Assembly (NCBI GenBank): GCA_021791495.1
Contig: JAJYWN010000038.1
Coordinates: 1-64,000 of the forward strand
Reading direction: 5' to 3'
Length of the DNA stretch: 64,000 bases
Source: Bacillota bacterium
GTDB lineage: Bacteria > Bacillota > Sulfobacillia > JAJYWN01
Below, piece after piece: positions 23,986 to 33,675 of this stretch. The position numbers and the translations under genes are program-made. The notes beneath the pieces were generated by a model. It saw only the letters and a program-made list of their open reading frames with translations. It searched no databases and was not told where the DNA came from. How positions within the stretch are numbered: the stretch's first letter is position 1; each line of letters begins with the position of its first letter.

Positions 23986-24860
23986 CTTGCCATCTCCCCA
24001 ATGACCCCGGCGATGATCCGAGCCATTTTCGCCGCTCCGGAGGCCGTCGCCGCCAGCACTTCCTCGTGGGTGACGGTCATGGCGCCCACGCCCTCCCGGG
24101 CGCGGTCCGCCGGGGCCAGCGCCCGGTTGGTGATACAGGAAAGGCCCAGCACCCGCAGACCGGCGTGCCGCGCCACGATAACTTCCGGCACGGTGGACAT
24201 GCCGATGGCGTCGCCCCCCACGGTCCGGAAGAAGCCAAGCTCCGCTGGGGTTTCGTAGTTCGGTCCGGATACCGCGACATAGACCCCGTGGCGCAGTTCG
24301 ACACCTTCCGCCGCCGCCACGCGCCGGGCAGCCTCGCGGAGGTCGGGATCGTAAGCCCCGTTCATGTCCGGGAAGCGCGGCCCCAGACCATCCTCGTTGG
24401 GGCCCCGTAAGGGGTTGTCTCCCAGCAAATTGATATGGTCGCTGATGAGCATAATGTCACCCGGCCGGAAAGCCGGGTCCAGCCCGCCCGCGGCGTTGGT
24501 CACCACCAGCATTTCCACACCCAGTTCCGCCAGGACCCGCGTGGGGAAAGTGACCTGCCGCATAGTGTAGCCTTCGTAGTAGTGGTAGCGCCCCTCAAGG
24601 ATGACCGCCGGCACTCCCGCCAAGTCGCCGGCCAGGAGCCGTCCCCGGTGCCCCGCTACCGAAGGAGTGGCGAAACCGGGGATCTGCCTGTATTCCACGA
24701 CTGAGGGCGAAGTCATGGCCGCCGACACCGCTCCCAGGCCGGACCCGATGATGACTCCGGCGCGGGGCGGCCGCATGCCCTTACCTATCAGTTCACGAAT
24801 GGCGACCGCCGCCTGAGTTGATCTTTCCTTGATGCTGTCCGGTGATGTGCTAGTGGGCAC
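23982..24860 (-). CDS. Purine-nucleoside phosphorylase
   Basis: The 292-residue trimeric-type PNP has IIGSGLG near residue 38, PSVAGHRGRLLAGDLAGV, LEGRYHYYEGYTM, VVTNAAGGLDPAFRPGDIMLISDHINL, YVAVSGPNYETPAEL and the base-binding end GMSTVPEVIVARH...SCITNRA. It frees purine bases as (deoxy)ribose-1-phosphate. The start is GTG 24860: the deoB stop TGA is one base upstream and GGAGGGG lies 9 nt before. A longer reading in this frame only overlaps deoB. It is coupled to pdp by an ATGA overlap. Confidence 0.94.
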   Translation of the reverse strand: MPTSTSPDSIKERSTQAAVAIRELIGKGMRPPRAGVIIGSGLGAVSAAMTSPSVVEYRQIPGFATPSVAGHRGRLLAGDLAGVPAVILEGRYHYYEGYTMRQVTFPTRVLAELGVEMLVVTNAAGGLDPAFRPGDIMLISDHINLLGDNPLRGPNEDGLGPRFPDMNGAYDPDLREAARRVAAAEGVELRHGVYVAVSGPNYETPAELGFFRTVGGDAIGMSTVPEVIVARHAGLRVLGLSCITNRALAPADRAREGVGAMTVTHEEVLAATASGAAKMARIIAGVIGEMAR

Positions 24861-24861
24861 T

Positions 24862-26121
24862 TCAGGAATCCCCTCCCGCCCGCCGGAGAAGGGGCAAGAA
24901 GCTGACCCCAGTCCCCGTTCCTTCCACGCCAAGGATCTCGGCCGCCGTGGCACCGACGTCGGCGAAGGTTGCCCGCCGCCCCAGTGGCACCGCGCCCCTC
25001 ACCCCTCCCCCGGTTACCAGGAGCGGGACGTACTCGCGGGAATGGTCGGTGCTCTTCGTCGTGGGGTCGCACCCGTGGTCGGCGGTGATCACTAGGTAGT
25101 CGCCGGGGCGCAAGGCTTCCATTAGCTCCGGCACCCGCGTGTCGAATTCCTCCAGGGCACGCGCGTAACCTGCCGGGTCGTTGCGGTGTCCGTAGAGCAT
25201 ATCGAAATCCACCAGGTTCGTGAAGATAAGACCGCCCCCGGCGCCGGTCTGGTCCGCGCTCCCGTGGAGGGTCTCCAGGGTCCGGTCCACGCCCTCCATA
25301 TTCCCGGCCGTGCGGAAGTGCTCCGTGATGCCCCGCCCGGCGAAGATGTCGATGATCTTGCCCACCGCCAGAACGGGCAACCCCGCCTCTTGGACCTTGT
25401 CCAAGAGTGTCGGACCGAAGGGGGCCAAGGAGAAGTCGTGGCGGCGCTCGGTGCGGTGAAAGGCCCCCGGGGGGCCGGCGAAGGGCCGGGCGATGACTCG
25501 CCCGACCACGTGCTTCTCCCCCAGACCGAAGAGCCGGCGGGCCGCCCGGCACCACTCGTAGAGCGTCTCCACCGGCACCACATCTTCGTGACTGGCCACC
25601 TGGAACACGCTGTCGGCCGAAGTGTAGATGATGGGGTAGCCGGTGTCCAGATGGCGCTCTCCCAGGCGGGCGATGATCTCCGTCCCCGAAGCCACCTCAT
25701 TACCGATGGTCGGCCGCCCGATGGCCTCTTCGAAGGCCGCCACCATGTCCGGCGGAAAACCTTCCGGGAAGGTGGGAATGGGCCTGTCCAAGACTAACCC
25801 AGCCAACTCCCAGTGCCCGGCGATGGTGTCTTTCCCGGCCGTGCGCGAGGCCATGATGCCGTAGGCGCCTTCCACTTCGGCTCCGCCGTCGCCACCGCCA
25901 TCGCCGTCGAATGCCGGGACTCCCGGTATGGCCGCCAGCCGCCCCAGCCCCAGCCGCGCCAAGTTCGGCAGCCTCAGGCCACCGACGGCCCGGGCTGTGT
26001 TCACCAGCGTGTTGCTTGCTTGGTCTCCGTACTTCGCCGCGTCGGGCAGCGCCCCGATGCCTACGCTATCCAAGACGATGATGATGACTCGCTTAAGCCC
26101 GGCTCTACTGTCCCCGGCCAT
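24862..26121 (-). CDS. deoB: Phosphopentomutase
   Basis: The 419-residue alkaline-phosphatase-superfamily mutase converts (deoxy)ribose-1-phosphate into the 5-phosphate. Metal and catalytic motifs: [14 protein letters not shown], the phospho-Thr region [39 protein letters not shown] and [25 protein letters not shown] short Gly/Asp run ([14 protein letters not shown]) is an extra surface loop. GGAGG lies 7 nt before the ATG. It sits between xerD and PNP, as in Bacillus (xerD-drm-pupG order). Confidence 0.95.
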   Translation of the reverse strand: MAGDSRAGLKRVIIIVLDSVGIGALPDAAKYGDQASNTLVNTARAVGGLRLPNLARLGLGRLAAIPGVPAFDGDGGGDGGAEVEGAYGIMASRTAGKDTIAGHWELAGLVLDRPIPTFPEGFPPDMVAAFEEAIGRPTIGNEVASGTEIIARLGERHLDTGYPIIYTSADSVFQVASHEDVVPVETLYEWCRAARRLFGLGEKHVVGRVIARPFAGPPGAFHRTERRHDFSLAPFGPTLLDKVQEAGLPVLAVGKIIDIFAGRGITEHFRTAGNMEGVDRTLETLHGSADQTGAGGGLIFTNLVDFDMLYGHRNDPAGYARALEEFDTRVPELMEALRPGDYLVITADHGCDPTTKSTDHSREYVPLLVTGGGVRGAVPLGRRATFADVGATAAEILGVEGTGTGVSFLPLLRRAGGDS

Positions 26122-26273
26122 GCTCCGACCTCCGTGCCCCGCCGCTTCCTACCCGACGTGTTGCCTGCGTTTCCCCTTCGTTCTGCCCGTACCGGGCCCT
26201 CCATCAAAAAGGGCGGTTCGCCCGCCGCGCGCCGCCCCGCCGACCCTATTCACTTGAAAGAAGAGGGGTGCGC

Positions 26274-27161
26274 CTAGGCCCTCGGATGGGCCTTAGCGTA
26301 TACCTCTTTCAGCCGCCCCTTGGTGACGTGCGTGTACACCTGAGTGGTGGAGATGTCGGCATGTCCCAGCATCTCCTGGACCGACCGCAAGTCGGCCCCG
26401 TTCTCCAAGAGGTGGGTGGCGAAGGAATGCCGCAGCGTGTGAGGGGTTATTTCCTTCTCAATGTGCGCTTCGTTAGCGTAGCGTTTGACGATCTTCCAGA
26501 AACCCTGCCGTGTCAGCCGTCGCCCGTGGTGGTTCACGAAAAGTGCCTTCTCGTCCTGATCGCGGAGGAGCTTGGACCGCCCGCGCCCAAGATACTCTCC
26601 CACGCTGCGTTGAGCGATGGAGCCCAGAGGAACGATGCGCTCTTTCGACCCTTTCCCAAAGCAGCGAACATAACCCATTTCCAGGTTCGCGTCGCCGACG
26701 TCCAGGGACACCAGTTCCGACACGCGGATGCCGGTGGCGTAGAGGAGTTCCAGCATGGCGCGGTCCCGCATCCCGGCCGGATTGATGGCGTTGGGCTGGC
26801 GGAGAAGCGTCTCCACTTCCTTGATGCTGAGTACCCTGGGCAGCTTCTTCTCGAGCTTCGGCGATTCCAGATTCGCCGTGGGGTCTTTCTCCAGGATCCG
26901 CTCCCGGACCAGGAACTGGTAGAAGGACTTCAGCGCCGCCAGCCGGCGCGCGATGGTGGCCGTGGCCTTCCCCTGCTTCTCAAGGTAAAGCAGGTATCCG
27001 ATGATCGTCGTCCTCGAAGCGCTCTCAATAGAAGTGAACTTGCCCTTGTCAAGGAAGTCAGAATACTGGCGGAGGTCCCGTCCGTAGGACTCCAAGGTGT
27101 TCAGGGCCAAGCCGCGCTCCACGCTGAGGTAGTTGATAAAATCCCCAATCAGCTTCTTCAT
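26274..27161 (-). CDS. xerD: Site-specific tyrosine recombinase XerD
   Basis: The 295-residue integrase-family recombinase has the N-terminal SAM-like core-binding domain and the catalytic set: Arg in ATGIRVSELVSLD, Lys in GKGSKERIVPLG, HTLRHSFATHLLENGADLRSVQEMLGHADI with His-x-x-Arg and His, and the nucleophile Tyr in TTQVYTHVT. With XerC it resolves chromosome dimers at dif. The length and the position next to deoB support XerD rather than a mobile-element integrase. No dif-like site was seen. AAAGGGG precedes the ATG. Confidence 0.93.
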   Translation of the reverse strand: MKKLIGDFINYLSVERGLALNTLESYGRDLRQYSDFLDKGKFTSIESASRTTIIGYLLYLEKQGKATATIARRLAALKSFYQFLVRERILEKDPTANLESPKLEKKLPRVLSIKEVETLLRQPNAINPAGMRDRAMLELLYATGIRVSELVSLDVGDANLEMGYVRCFGKGSKERIVPLGSIAQRSVGEYLGRGRSKLLRDQDEKALFVNHHGRRLTRQGFWKIVKRYANEAHIEKEITPHTLRHSFATHLLENGADLRSVQEMLGHADISTTQVYTHVTKGRLKEVYAKAHPRA

Positions 27162-27260
27162 GCTCGGGTCCCCTTTGCTTTTCTTCCGCCAGTAGATTCT
27201 GCTGAAAGAAGTGCCAGGTTATGCGACACTTTCCTCTGTAGGAAAAGCGTGCTTTCGACT

Positions 27261-27285
27261 ATTCTACATAATGAGTCGGATTCCT
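27261..27285 (-). promoter_or_regulatory. Candidate sigma-H-type promoter upstream of xerD
   Basis: On the minus strand GGAGGAATC fits the sigma-H -35 (RnAGGAwww). Fifteen nt after AGGAAT comes GAAT within GTAGAATAG, fitting the -10. It lies ~100 nt before the xerD start, in the gap after the small membrane protein gene. The similarity is by eye only. Confidence 0.35.
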
Positions 27286-27377
27286 CCACGCTAATACGAA
27301 GGCCGCGGAATGGGCGCTAATCGGCCTGCATCCGGGCCCCGTCTCTTTTCCAGATTGTGAAGAGGTCAGTAGCCCCG

Positions 27378-27884
27378 CTACCTTCCGCCCTGGTAAAAGG
27401 CCTGTAGGGCTGCGACGAAGTTATGGAACCATAGCGTCAGGAATGGCGGTGTCTTCTCAGCCTTCAGCGGCGTGCCCGCCGTGCGGGGTTGGGCCGACAT
27501 CCCGGTCGGCGCCTTCACCGTGGTTCCGGTGGTGGCCGGCGCCTGTACAGTGGTGCCGGTGACGGGCGTCGTCCCGTTCACCGGCGTTTTAGGGGCCGCC
27601 CCGACGGAACTGGTCGTCGAAGACGTGGCCGATTGCGACGGTACACCGGCGCTACCCGACGTCTTCCCAGGTACGCCCGGAGTGACGATGGGCGGCGCCG
27701 ACGAGCTTGCCGGAGCCTTGATGGCCCCCCACAATGGGGCCAGGGAAGGCAGGACCTGGTGAGTCAGGAACGCCAGGGCCCGCGGCAGCAAGAGCCCCAG
27801 CAGAACCAGGAGCAGGAAGACTTTCAAGATCAGGGTTGTACGCGCCCTGACGCGGCGGAGCGAAAACACGTGGAATCTAGCCAC
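27378..27884 (-). CDS. Small membrane protein with Ser/Thr/Pro-rich linker (YqzK/DUF4227-like position)
   Basis: The 168-residue protein has one hydrophobic helix (LILKVFLLLVLLGLLLP) after a basic N-terminus. A ~90-residue linker rich in Ser, Thr, Pro, Ala and Gly follows, and the protein ends with the conserved-looking LTLWFHNFVAALQAFYQGG. The start is GTG 27884 because GGAGGGGG lies 8 nt upstream. Bacillus has yqzK (DUF4227), a short one-helix protein with a LxxFYQ-type end, just upstream of xerD. This gene holds the same place and shares that outline but is more than twice as long. The assignment is an inference from position. Confidence 0.55.
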   Translation of the reverse strand: MARFHVFSLRRVRARTTLILKVFLLLVLLGLLLPRALAFLTHQVLPSLAPLWGAIKAPASSSAPPIVTPGVPGKTSGSAGVPSQSATSSTTSSVGAAPKTPVNGTTPVTGTTVQAPATTGTTVKAPTGMSAQPRTAGTPLKAEKTPPFLTLWFHNFVAALQAFYQGGR

Positions 27885-28022
27885 CGCACGCACCCCCTCC
27901 AATGGTGCCGGGCCAAACCCACCACCGGTCAGACTCCGGCCTCACCCAAGGGCTATGCCCGTCCCGCCGCAGCTAGAACCGTAACGCCGTATTCTTTTGG
28001 AAACACGGAATGGAAACAAGGA

Positions 28023-28051
28023 CGGCGTGCCCGGAAGTGGGGGGCACGCCG
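28023..28051 (-). terminator. Hairpin after ald
   Basis: A 9-bp stem (CGGCGTGCC and its complement) with an 11-nt loop starts 32 nt after the ald stop. The following minus-strand sequence is only moderately T-rich (GTCCTTGTTTCC), so it may be a weak intrinsic terminator. Confidence 0.5.
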
Positions 28052-28082
28052 CCATGGCTCTCTCCGGACGCTGGTACTTCCT

Positions 28083-29198
28083 CTACAGAAGGTCGGCGAT
28101 GGGAGTGTAGTCGAGACCGTGGGCCTTGGCCACGGCTTCGTAGGTCACGTGACCCTGATAGACGTTGACGCCCAGCGATAGCGGTTTGCTCTCCGCCACG
28201 GCCCGCTTGAAACCCTTGTTCGCCAACTGCACCGCGTAGGGCAATGTCGCGTTGGTCAGGGCCAGGGTAGACGTGCGCGGCACTGCGCCCGGCATGTTGG
28301 CCACCGAATAGTGGACCACCCCATACTTTACGAAGGTCGGGTCGCTGTGAGTGGTGACGCGGTCGATGGTCTCCACCGAACCGCCCTGGTCGATGGCGAC
28401 ATCCACGATAACCGATCCCGGCTTCATGGTCTTCACCATCTCCTCGGTCACCAGATGCGGGGCCTTGGCGCCGGGGATGAGGACGGCGCCGACTAGGAGA
28501 TCAGCCTGTTTCACGGCTTCGGCGATGTTGTAGTGGTTGGACATCAGAGTCATGACCCGGCCGCCGAAAACGTCGTCAAGATAGCGGAGGCGTTCGGCGT
28601 TCACATCCAGGATGGTCACTTGGGCACCCAAGCCGCAGGCGATCTTGGCCGCGTTGGTACCCACGGTCCCGCCACCCACGATGGTGACCTGCCCCGGAAG
28701 CACACCGGGCACTCCGCCAAGGACCACTCCGCGCCCACCGTGGGGCTTCTCCAGGAAGTGTGCGCCTATCTGCGGGGCCATCCGGCCAGCCACTTCGCTC
28801 ATGGGGGTGAGGAGCGGGAGCGAACGGTCGGGGAGTTGCACGGTTTCGTACGCGATCCCCGCGACCTTCTTCTCCATCAACGCCTTGGTGAGTTCAGGCT
28901 CCGGGGCCAGATGAAGGTAGGTGTACAGGATCTGGTCGCCGTGGAATAGGTCGTACTCCTCCGGCAACGGCTCCTTCACCTTCATGATCATCTGCGCTTC
29001 CTCGAACATCTTCTTCTTCGAAGACCAGATGTCCGCGCCCGCCTGGATGTAGCTTTCATCGGTGAAACCGCTACCGACGCCGGCCCCCTTCTCAATGACT
29101 ACGTGGTGGCCGTTCTTGACCAAAGTGGCAACGCCTGCTGGAGTGATGGCTACTCGATTTTCGTTGTTCTTTATCTCTTTGGCTACGCCGATGAGCAT
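28083..29198 (-). CDS. ald: Alanine dehydrogenase
   Basis: The 371-residue enzyme interconverts L-alanine and pyruvate with NAD. It shows [38 protein letters not shown], the catalytic Lys in [13 protein letters not shown], catalytic His in YTYLHLAPE, the Rossmann loop [17 protein letters not shown], and [16 protein letters not shown]. The start at ATG 29198 begins at the family-typical position with AGGAGG upstream; an earlier ATG would add 18 unusual residues. Ald supports spore outgrowth and alanine use in Bacillus. Here it lies between the spoIIM region and xerD. Length is exactly that of the family. Confidence 0.96.
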   Translation of the reverse strand: MLIGVAKEIKNNENRVAITPAGVATLVKNGHHVVIEKGAGVGSGFTDESYIQAGADIWSSKKKMFEEAQMIMKVKEPLPEEYDLFHGDQILYTYLHLAPEPELTKALMEKKVAGIAYETVQLPDRSLPLLTPMSEVAGRMAPQIGAHFLEKPHGGRGVVLGGVPGVLPGQVTIVGGGTVGTNAAKIACGLGAQVTILDVNAERLRYLDDVFGGRVMTLMSNHYNIAEAVKQADLLVGAVLIPGAKAPHLVTEEMVKTMKPGSVIVDVAIDQGGSVETIDRVTTHSDPTFVKYGVVHYSVANMPGAVPRTSTLALTNATLPYAVQLANKGFKRAVAESKPLSLGVNVYQGHVTYEAVAKAHGLDYTPIADLL

Positions 29199-29238
29199 TT
29201 TGCGTTTCTCCTCCTCTGACCTCTTTCCAAACATGCCA

Positions 29239-32001
29239 TTATTCTGTGCCAAATGCCTGAGCCCTCCCGGCGAGCAGGGTCAACGCGTCCAAAATATCCC
29301 TCACGGTCTCGGCATCCGACACCAGGCCAGGTTCGTAGTACAGGACGCCGAACCGGCTGACCTCGATGCCCGTCAGGCCGACCCGGTCCAGCGCCAACAG
29401 GGCCCGGCGGACGTCGGCGTCCAAAATGGCGGCCACTTCTTCCGGGACTTGCCCCGACACCGCGAACTTGGCGTCGAAAGCCGCATCCGCTGTGGCGATC
29501 CACCGCTTTCCCTTAGGTTTGCGGCGGGACGAGTAGATCATGAAGCCCTCAATGTGCGGCCGCGCGTAAACGCCTATTCTGGTACTGTCGGGCGCGGCCA
29601 GATCGAAATCCACCGCCAGGGGACGCCGGATGATCACCGGCAACCCATGATAAGTACCGGCGGCGAAAGGATGGTGCCCGGCCAGTTTCCAGCGGTACAC
29701 GTCGGCCAGGTAATGCCACTTGAGGTTATCCAGAAGAGGGTTTCCTTTCTCCTGATCCGCCGTCTCGAGGTAATCCAAGCCAAGCTCCTCAGCCAGTTCC
29801 TTCAAGGTCGATCGGTGACGGCGCCGAGCATACGCCGCCAGGACCAGTGAAACGGCGACCAGGATCAGGAAGACGCCCATGACCGGCCGTCCGCCCACTG
29901 GGGAAAAGACTAAGAGGTAGATGAAGACCGGGACCGAGACGACCCAGAAGACGAACATCATCCGGTCCAGCAGCGGGGCGCGCGCGAAATCGTTCCTCAG
30001 TTTGGACAACCGTGCCATCCTCCTAAGGCGGTGCCAAGTTTCTTGCAGGTCTTTTCGGATTGAAGCCGCAGTGAGTTTGTACGGGTCAGCCTGTCCGCCC
30101 GGAGCGACGGCTTTGGCCACCGGCCCCAGGAGGCGGGGGATGAGCCAGAGGGAGACCAGGAGTCTAGCCGTGTGGCCGAGCACCTGACCCACGTCCGACT
30201 GCCATTGGCCGCCGTGAGACCCCCAGAAAAGGACCTGGAACACACCAAGGTTCGCCAAAGGATGGGCCACCACGGGCACCCACAATGATCCGGTGGAGCG
30301 GTAGAGCAAGGTCATCTGCACACCGAAGACGGCGGCGAACAAGACATACAGCCCCATGCCGACGGCGTCGGGCGGGAACATGTTATAGTTTACATGATAC
30401 AGGCCGAAGAGCAGTGCCTGAACGGCCGTGGCCGCGGCAAAGGGCAGGTGCCGCTCCAGGCGCGTCTGGACGTAGGACCGGAAGAACAGCTCCTCCACGA
30501 AGTTCCCGTAGAAGAAGCGGAAGGCCATCCACAAGGGGTTCAGGGTACCGAGACCGGCGTATACACCAGTGATCCCCCCGCCCAGAGCCAACACGCCGAG
30601 GAAGTTGCCGGACGCGTCCGCCAGGCGGTAGACCAAAAACCCGGCCATGATGAGCAGGATCTGGGCCCGAAAGCGGCGCCCCACCAGCCCCAGGCTCGCC
30701 CAGTCCTTCTTCTCAAGGAGGAAGACCGAGGCCAACACCAGCATGAGGTGGGGTGCTTTCGCCCAGACCTCGCGGACTTCGCCGTAGATCGGCAGACGCA
30801 GGGCCATGGTAAGCAGGAAATAGCCGGAGATGAAGAGCCATGCAGGAACATCCGAGCCCTCTTTCCCCTCGCGCCGCCGCCGCACAAGGACCAAGACCAC
30901 CCCGATCACCAGAGCCGTCTCGACGTAGGCGAAGGCCACTTTCACGTAAGGGTTGAGGTTCGATGTGCCGTATCCGTATTCAAGAAGGGACAGCCCCAGA
31001 TAGGCCGCCACCATGGCGTTCAAGCCGCGCCTGCGGTACGCCGGCCCCGCCAGCAGGAGAAGCAGACCTCCCACCAAGGTGACCCCCGCCACCGTCGCCA
31101 CCAAGCCCCACAACCGCCACCAACGCACGGTGGCCGCGGCCTCGCGCGACGCGAGGTCGGAGGGGGGGCCCAGGCTCGCCATCCATTCAGGCTGGAGGTC
31201 GGAGATGCTTCCCTGGTAACCCGGCAAGTAGCGGCCGGCGGCGAACCCCGGCCACCTCCGCCACTGCGAGGGCTCCCTCCTCTCCAGCACCGTGAGAGCC
31301 CCGCCACCGAAGCGCCGGCCCACGAAGGAGAAGAACGAAGCGATCTGTTCCGCCCCGGCGGGAATGGCTCGCCAAAAACCCAGAACGGTGGAGAGAGGAT
31401 AGGCCGGAGACATAGTCCGCGCAGCCCTGGCTAACTGACCTGGATCTCGCCCACTGACGACCAGGGCCGCCCACCAGCCTACCCCTTCGGCCACCACATC
31501 GGCCCCGGGAGGAGGTTCCCCGAACCCGACACCCTTCTGGTGAATCGCGGCGGCGACGACGTAGGCCACGAGTTCCGTTTCCTCCGACGGTCCCACCGCC
31601 GGTCTGGGCAAGCCCCTTCGCGGAACCACGACGCGTGTTCCTCCAGTAAGAGGATCTTCTTGCTCCAGATGATAGCTCAACTGATAGGCCGGTCCCCGAC
31701 GCAGGGATACCTCCGCCGCGCCCTTCCCCAGGTCTGGCCACAGCCCAAGCACCTCGGACCAAGCCTTCTCCACGTCCACCGTGGCGGTCCTGGCTGCCCG
31801 CACCAAGTCCCCATCGCCGCGGTCAACCCGCATGACCAGGTCGCCGGCGCGTATCTCCATGAAGTCCGCCGCTCCCGGGGCAGCGGCCGCAGGCTCCGCC
31901 CAAGAGATAGACATCAGGCCCACCAGGGCGCCCAAGGCCACCACGATGATGAGGACTGCCGAGAAGGTTCTCCTGCCAGCTGGAACCGTCAGCATGCGCA
32001 T
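29239..32001 (-). CDS. Large CPBP-family intramembrane metalloprotease with extracytoplasmic N-domain and C-terminal cytosolic domain
   Basis: The protein has 920 residues. A signal peptide (~1-40) leads to an external domain (~41-300) that includes an alpha-helical [13 protein letters not shown] stretch resembling a gluzincin scaffold without HExxH. The central membrane block (~305-640) carries the CPBP/CAAX-protease motifs in order: [12 protein letters not shown] (EExxxR), [10 protein letters not shown] (FxxxH) and [10 protein letters not shown] (HxxxN). Two more helices follow at ~700-750. The last ~170 residues are soluble and resemble a DUF3137-like module ([19 protein letters not shown]). 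CPBP proteases clip peptides inside membranes; some serve in bacteriocin immunity. The three-part layout is unusual. It sits 40 nt before ald and 38 nt after spoIIM, with no clear ribosome site. Confidence 0.72.
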   Translation of the reverse strand: MRMLTVPAGRRTFSAVLIIVVALGALVGLMSISWAEPAAAAPGAADFMEIRAGDLVMRVDRGDGDLVRAARTATVDVEKAWSEVLGLWPDLGKGAAEVSLRRGPAYQLSYHLEQEDPLTGGTRVVVPRRGLPRPAVGPSEETELVAYVVAAAIHQKGVGFGEPPPGADVVAEGVGWWAALVVSGRDPGQLARAARTMSPAYPLSTVLGFWRAIPAGAEQIASFFSFVGRRFGGGALTVLERREPSQWRRWPGFAAGRYLPGYQGSISDLQPEWMASLGPPSDLASREAAATVRWWRLWGLVATVAGVTLVGGLLLLLAGPAYRRRGLNAMVAAYLGLSLLEYGYGTSNLNPYVKVAFAYVETALVIGVVLVLVRRRREGKEGSDVPAWLFISGYFLLTMALRLPIYGEVREVWAKAPHLMLVLASVFLLEKKDWASLGLVGRRFRAQILLIMAGFLVYRLADASGNFLGVLALGGGITGVYAGLGTLNPLWMAFRFFYGNFVEELFFRSYVQTRLERHLPFAAATAVQALLFGLYHVNYNMFPPDAVGMGLYVLFAAVFGVQMTLLYRSTGSLWVPVVAHPLANLGVFQVLFWGSHGGQWQSDVGQVLGHTARLLVSLWLIPRLLGPVAKAVAPGGQADPYKLTAASIRKDLQETWHRLRRMARLSKLRNDFARAPLLDRMMFVFWVVSVPVFIYLLVFSPVGGRPVMGVFLILVAVSLVLAAYARRRHRSTLKELAEELGLDYLETADQEKGNPLLDNLKWHYLADVYRWKLAGHHPFAAGTYHGLPVIIRRPLAVDFDLAAPDSTRIGVYARPHIEGFMIYSSRRKPKGKRWIATADAAFDAKFAVSGQVPEEVAAILDADVRRALLALDRVGLTGIEVSRFGVLYYEPGLVSDAETVRDILDALTLLAGRAQAFGTE

Positions 32002-32039
32002 AAAGATTATTACGCTTGTCCCGCCGCCCTTGTTTCAGA

Positions 32040-32681
32040 CTAGATAATCCGGCTGATGAACCGCATCAGGGCGGGACTGACGTAGCCTTCGATAAGGCTG
32101 GCGACGAACAAGCAGACGGCCATCACCAGCACCACCAAACTGAACCCCAGGAACTCGCGGGTCCAGGAGAACTGGTGGTGCTTGCGCCGGGCGGCCAGGG
32201 TCGAGAGGGAGAAGGAGATGGAGGAGGCGCCAAGGATGAGGAGAGCGGGAATGGCGATCAGGTTCTGTGGGAGGACCGCCACCAAGGAGAAGGCCACGCC
32301 GCGGGCTCCCATCTGCTGCATGAGGAAGCTGGCCGCAAAGCCGAGCGCGAAGCCTTTGATGGCTAGGAGGAGGCCCACAAAAGGTATGCCGGCCACGCTG
32401 ACGGCGAGGACCCACATCAGGCCGGCGGTCTTCAGGTATGCTTGCAGCGCCCCGGTGGTCACTTGGTCGGGAGGCACGGTGTCCGCCGTGCGTGTTAGCC
32501 CGCGCAGAAACACTTCGAAGTAGTCCGCCAGTTCGCTTTGCTGCGTCCCGTTCAGCGCCTTGACCGCTAGGGAGCCGGCGACGACACCACCAAGGAACAA
32601 GGCGACGACCAGGATGTAGACCCCGGCCGACTTGCGAAAATAGCGCCCCAAACCTTCTTCGAACTGACCCAGAAAAGTCAT
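32040..32681 (-). CDS. spoIIM: Stage II sporulation protein M
   Basis: The 213-residue membrane protein has about five helices with family stretches YILVVALFLGGVVAGSLAVKAL, FVGLLLAIKGFALGFAASFL, LPQNLIAIPALLILGASS and SLIEGYVSPAL. SpoIIM scaffolds the SpoIID-SpoIIP peptidoglycan hydrolase complex that drives engulfment. Gene order nudF-spoIIM with xerD not far away resembles Bacillus (spoIIM-fur-yqzK-xerD). No spoIID or spoIIP gene is in this window. Confidence 0.93.
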   Translation of the reverse strand: MTFLGQFEEGLGRYFRKSAGVYILVVALFLGGVVAGSLAVKALNGTQQSELADYFEVFLRGLTRTADTVPPDQVTTGALQAYLKTAGLMWVLAVSVAGIPFVGLLLAIKGFALGFAASFLMQQMGARGVAFSLVAVLPQNLIAIPALLILGASSISFSLSTLAARRKHHQFSWTREFLGFSLVVLVMAVCLFVASLIEGYVSPALMRFISRII

Positions 32682-32734
32682 ATCCCGGCCCCCGGGGACA
32701 AGGTTTGCTAAACCCTATTCCGGTGGGACAGGTC

Positions 32735-33313
32735 TTATTCTCCAGTCCCCATAGCGGGTGCGTCCCCCAAAGCTCCCCGGACCAGGAAGACGGCGGCCAT
32801 GGTCTTCGCGTCGCGGATGCGGCCGTCGGCGCACATCTCCACCGCCTCGCCTAGGGGGATGCGTTCGACCTTGATGGCCTCATCCGCGTCGGGATGGATG
32901 TCGGCCTCCGGCGCCTGCCTGAGACCGGTGGCCAGGAACAGATGCATCCTCTCGTCACAAAATCCGGGAGTGGTGAAGAAGACCGCCACGGGCTGCATGT
33001 AGAGGGCGACCAACCCCGTTTCCTCGGCCAGCTCGCGGTGGGCTGTGGCCAGGGGTTCCTCGCCCTTTTCCAGCTTGCCGGCGGGGACCTCCAGGAGTTC
33101 CTCGTCCACGGGATACCGGTACTGCCTCACCAGGACCAGATTCCCGGCCGCGTCTACCGGGGCAATGGCCACGGCCCCGGGGTGGCGGACCACCTCCCGG
33201 TGAGTGACGTGGCCGCCGGCCAGTTTCACCTTGTCCTTCTGTAAGACCAAGAGTCTTCCCGCGAAGACCAGTTCCCTCTCAAGGAGCTTCTCCGTGTTCG
33301 CTTTTCCGTTCAT
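32735..33313 (-). CDS. nudF: ADP-ribose pyrophosphatase (Nudix)
   Basis: The 192-residue Nudix hydrolase has the box GKLEKGEEPLATAHRELAEETGL at ~residues 76-98, preceded by LVRQYRYPVDEELLEVPAG and followed by FFTTPGFCDERMHLFLA, the ADP-ribose pyrophosphatase pattern. It splits ADP-ribose into AMP and ribose-5-phosphate. The start ATG 33313 has GGGAG close upstream; the earlier start in frame adds 23 atypical residues. It precedes spoIIM by 53 nt. Confidence 0.9.
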   Translation of the reverse strand: MNGKANTEKLLERELVFAGRLLVLQKDKVKLAGGHVTHREVVRHPGAVAIAPVDAAGNLVLVRQYRYPVDEELLEVPAGKLEKGEEPLATAHRELAEETGLVALYMQPVAVFFTTPGFCDERMHLFLATGLRQAPEADIHPDADEAIKVERIPLGEAVEMCADGRIRDAKTMAAVFLVRGALGDAPAMGTGE

Positions 33314-33375
33314 GGCTCTCCCGAGTTTCGCCTCCCCAGGCGAATCAGCCGCTGTCGGCGGCATAGAATACCCGC

Positions 33376-33675
33376 ATGACACGGGACAAGGCCCCGCAAG
33401 ACAACGCCCCTCAACACGCCGGCCGCCGACCCGAGGGCTCGCCTGAGGGCCAGTCCGGGAGCCGGCCCGACAGCCGGCGGGCCTATCGTACTATCGAGGT
33501 GCGGCGGCCCGACTCCATCTGGTTCTGTGGGCCCAACCGTGAGTTCCTGGCCTGGCTTTCAGGCGTTATACGCGGACTCCCGCCGGGGCGAAGTGACCTG
33601 AGATCACTCCTGACAACTTGCCTGCCACCCTCCCCGCCGCCGCCGCCGCCAAGAAGAATTCGGGGTCTTCCCTGA
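33376..33675 (+). CDS. Doubtful small ORF opposite the DUF3866 gene end
   Basis: This is a 99-residue forward frame with ATG start. The stretch YRTIEVRRPDSIWFCGPN and REFLAWLSGVIRGLPPG (residues ~36-70) reads like folded protein and occupies the 250-nt gap between nudF and the DUF3866 gene. The last third is Pro/Arg-rich and antisense to DUF3866. There is no clear ribosome site. It is kept only because the gap is otherwise empty. Confidence 0.2.
   Translation: MTRDKAPQDNAPQHAGRRPEGSPEGQSGSRPDSRRAYRTIEVRRPDSIWFCGPNREFLAWLSGVIRGLPPGRSDLRSLLTTCLPPSPPPPPPRRIRGLP

Noticed and set aside
22993-24258. 421-codon open frame on the plus strand opposite pdp and PNP
   Set aside because: It is antisense to two genes with full family signatures, has a Gln/Arg/His-rich composition typical of shadow frames in GC-rich DNA, and no ribosome site.
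26274-27161. Tyrosine recombinase as evidence of an integrated element
   Set aside because: Length, sequence and the xerD-deoB-PNP neighbourhood identify chromosomal XerD. No attachment-site repeats or phage genes are present.
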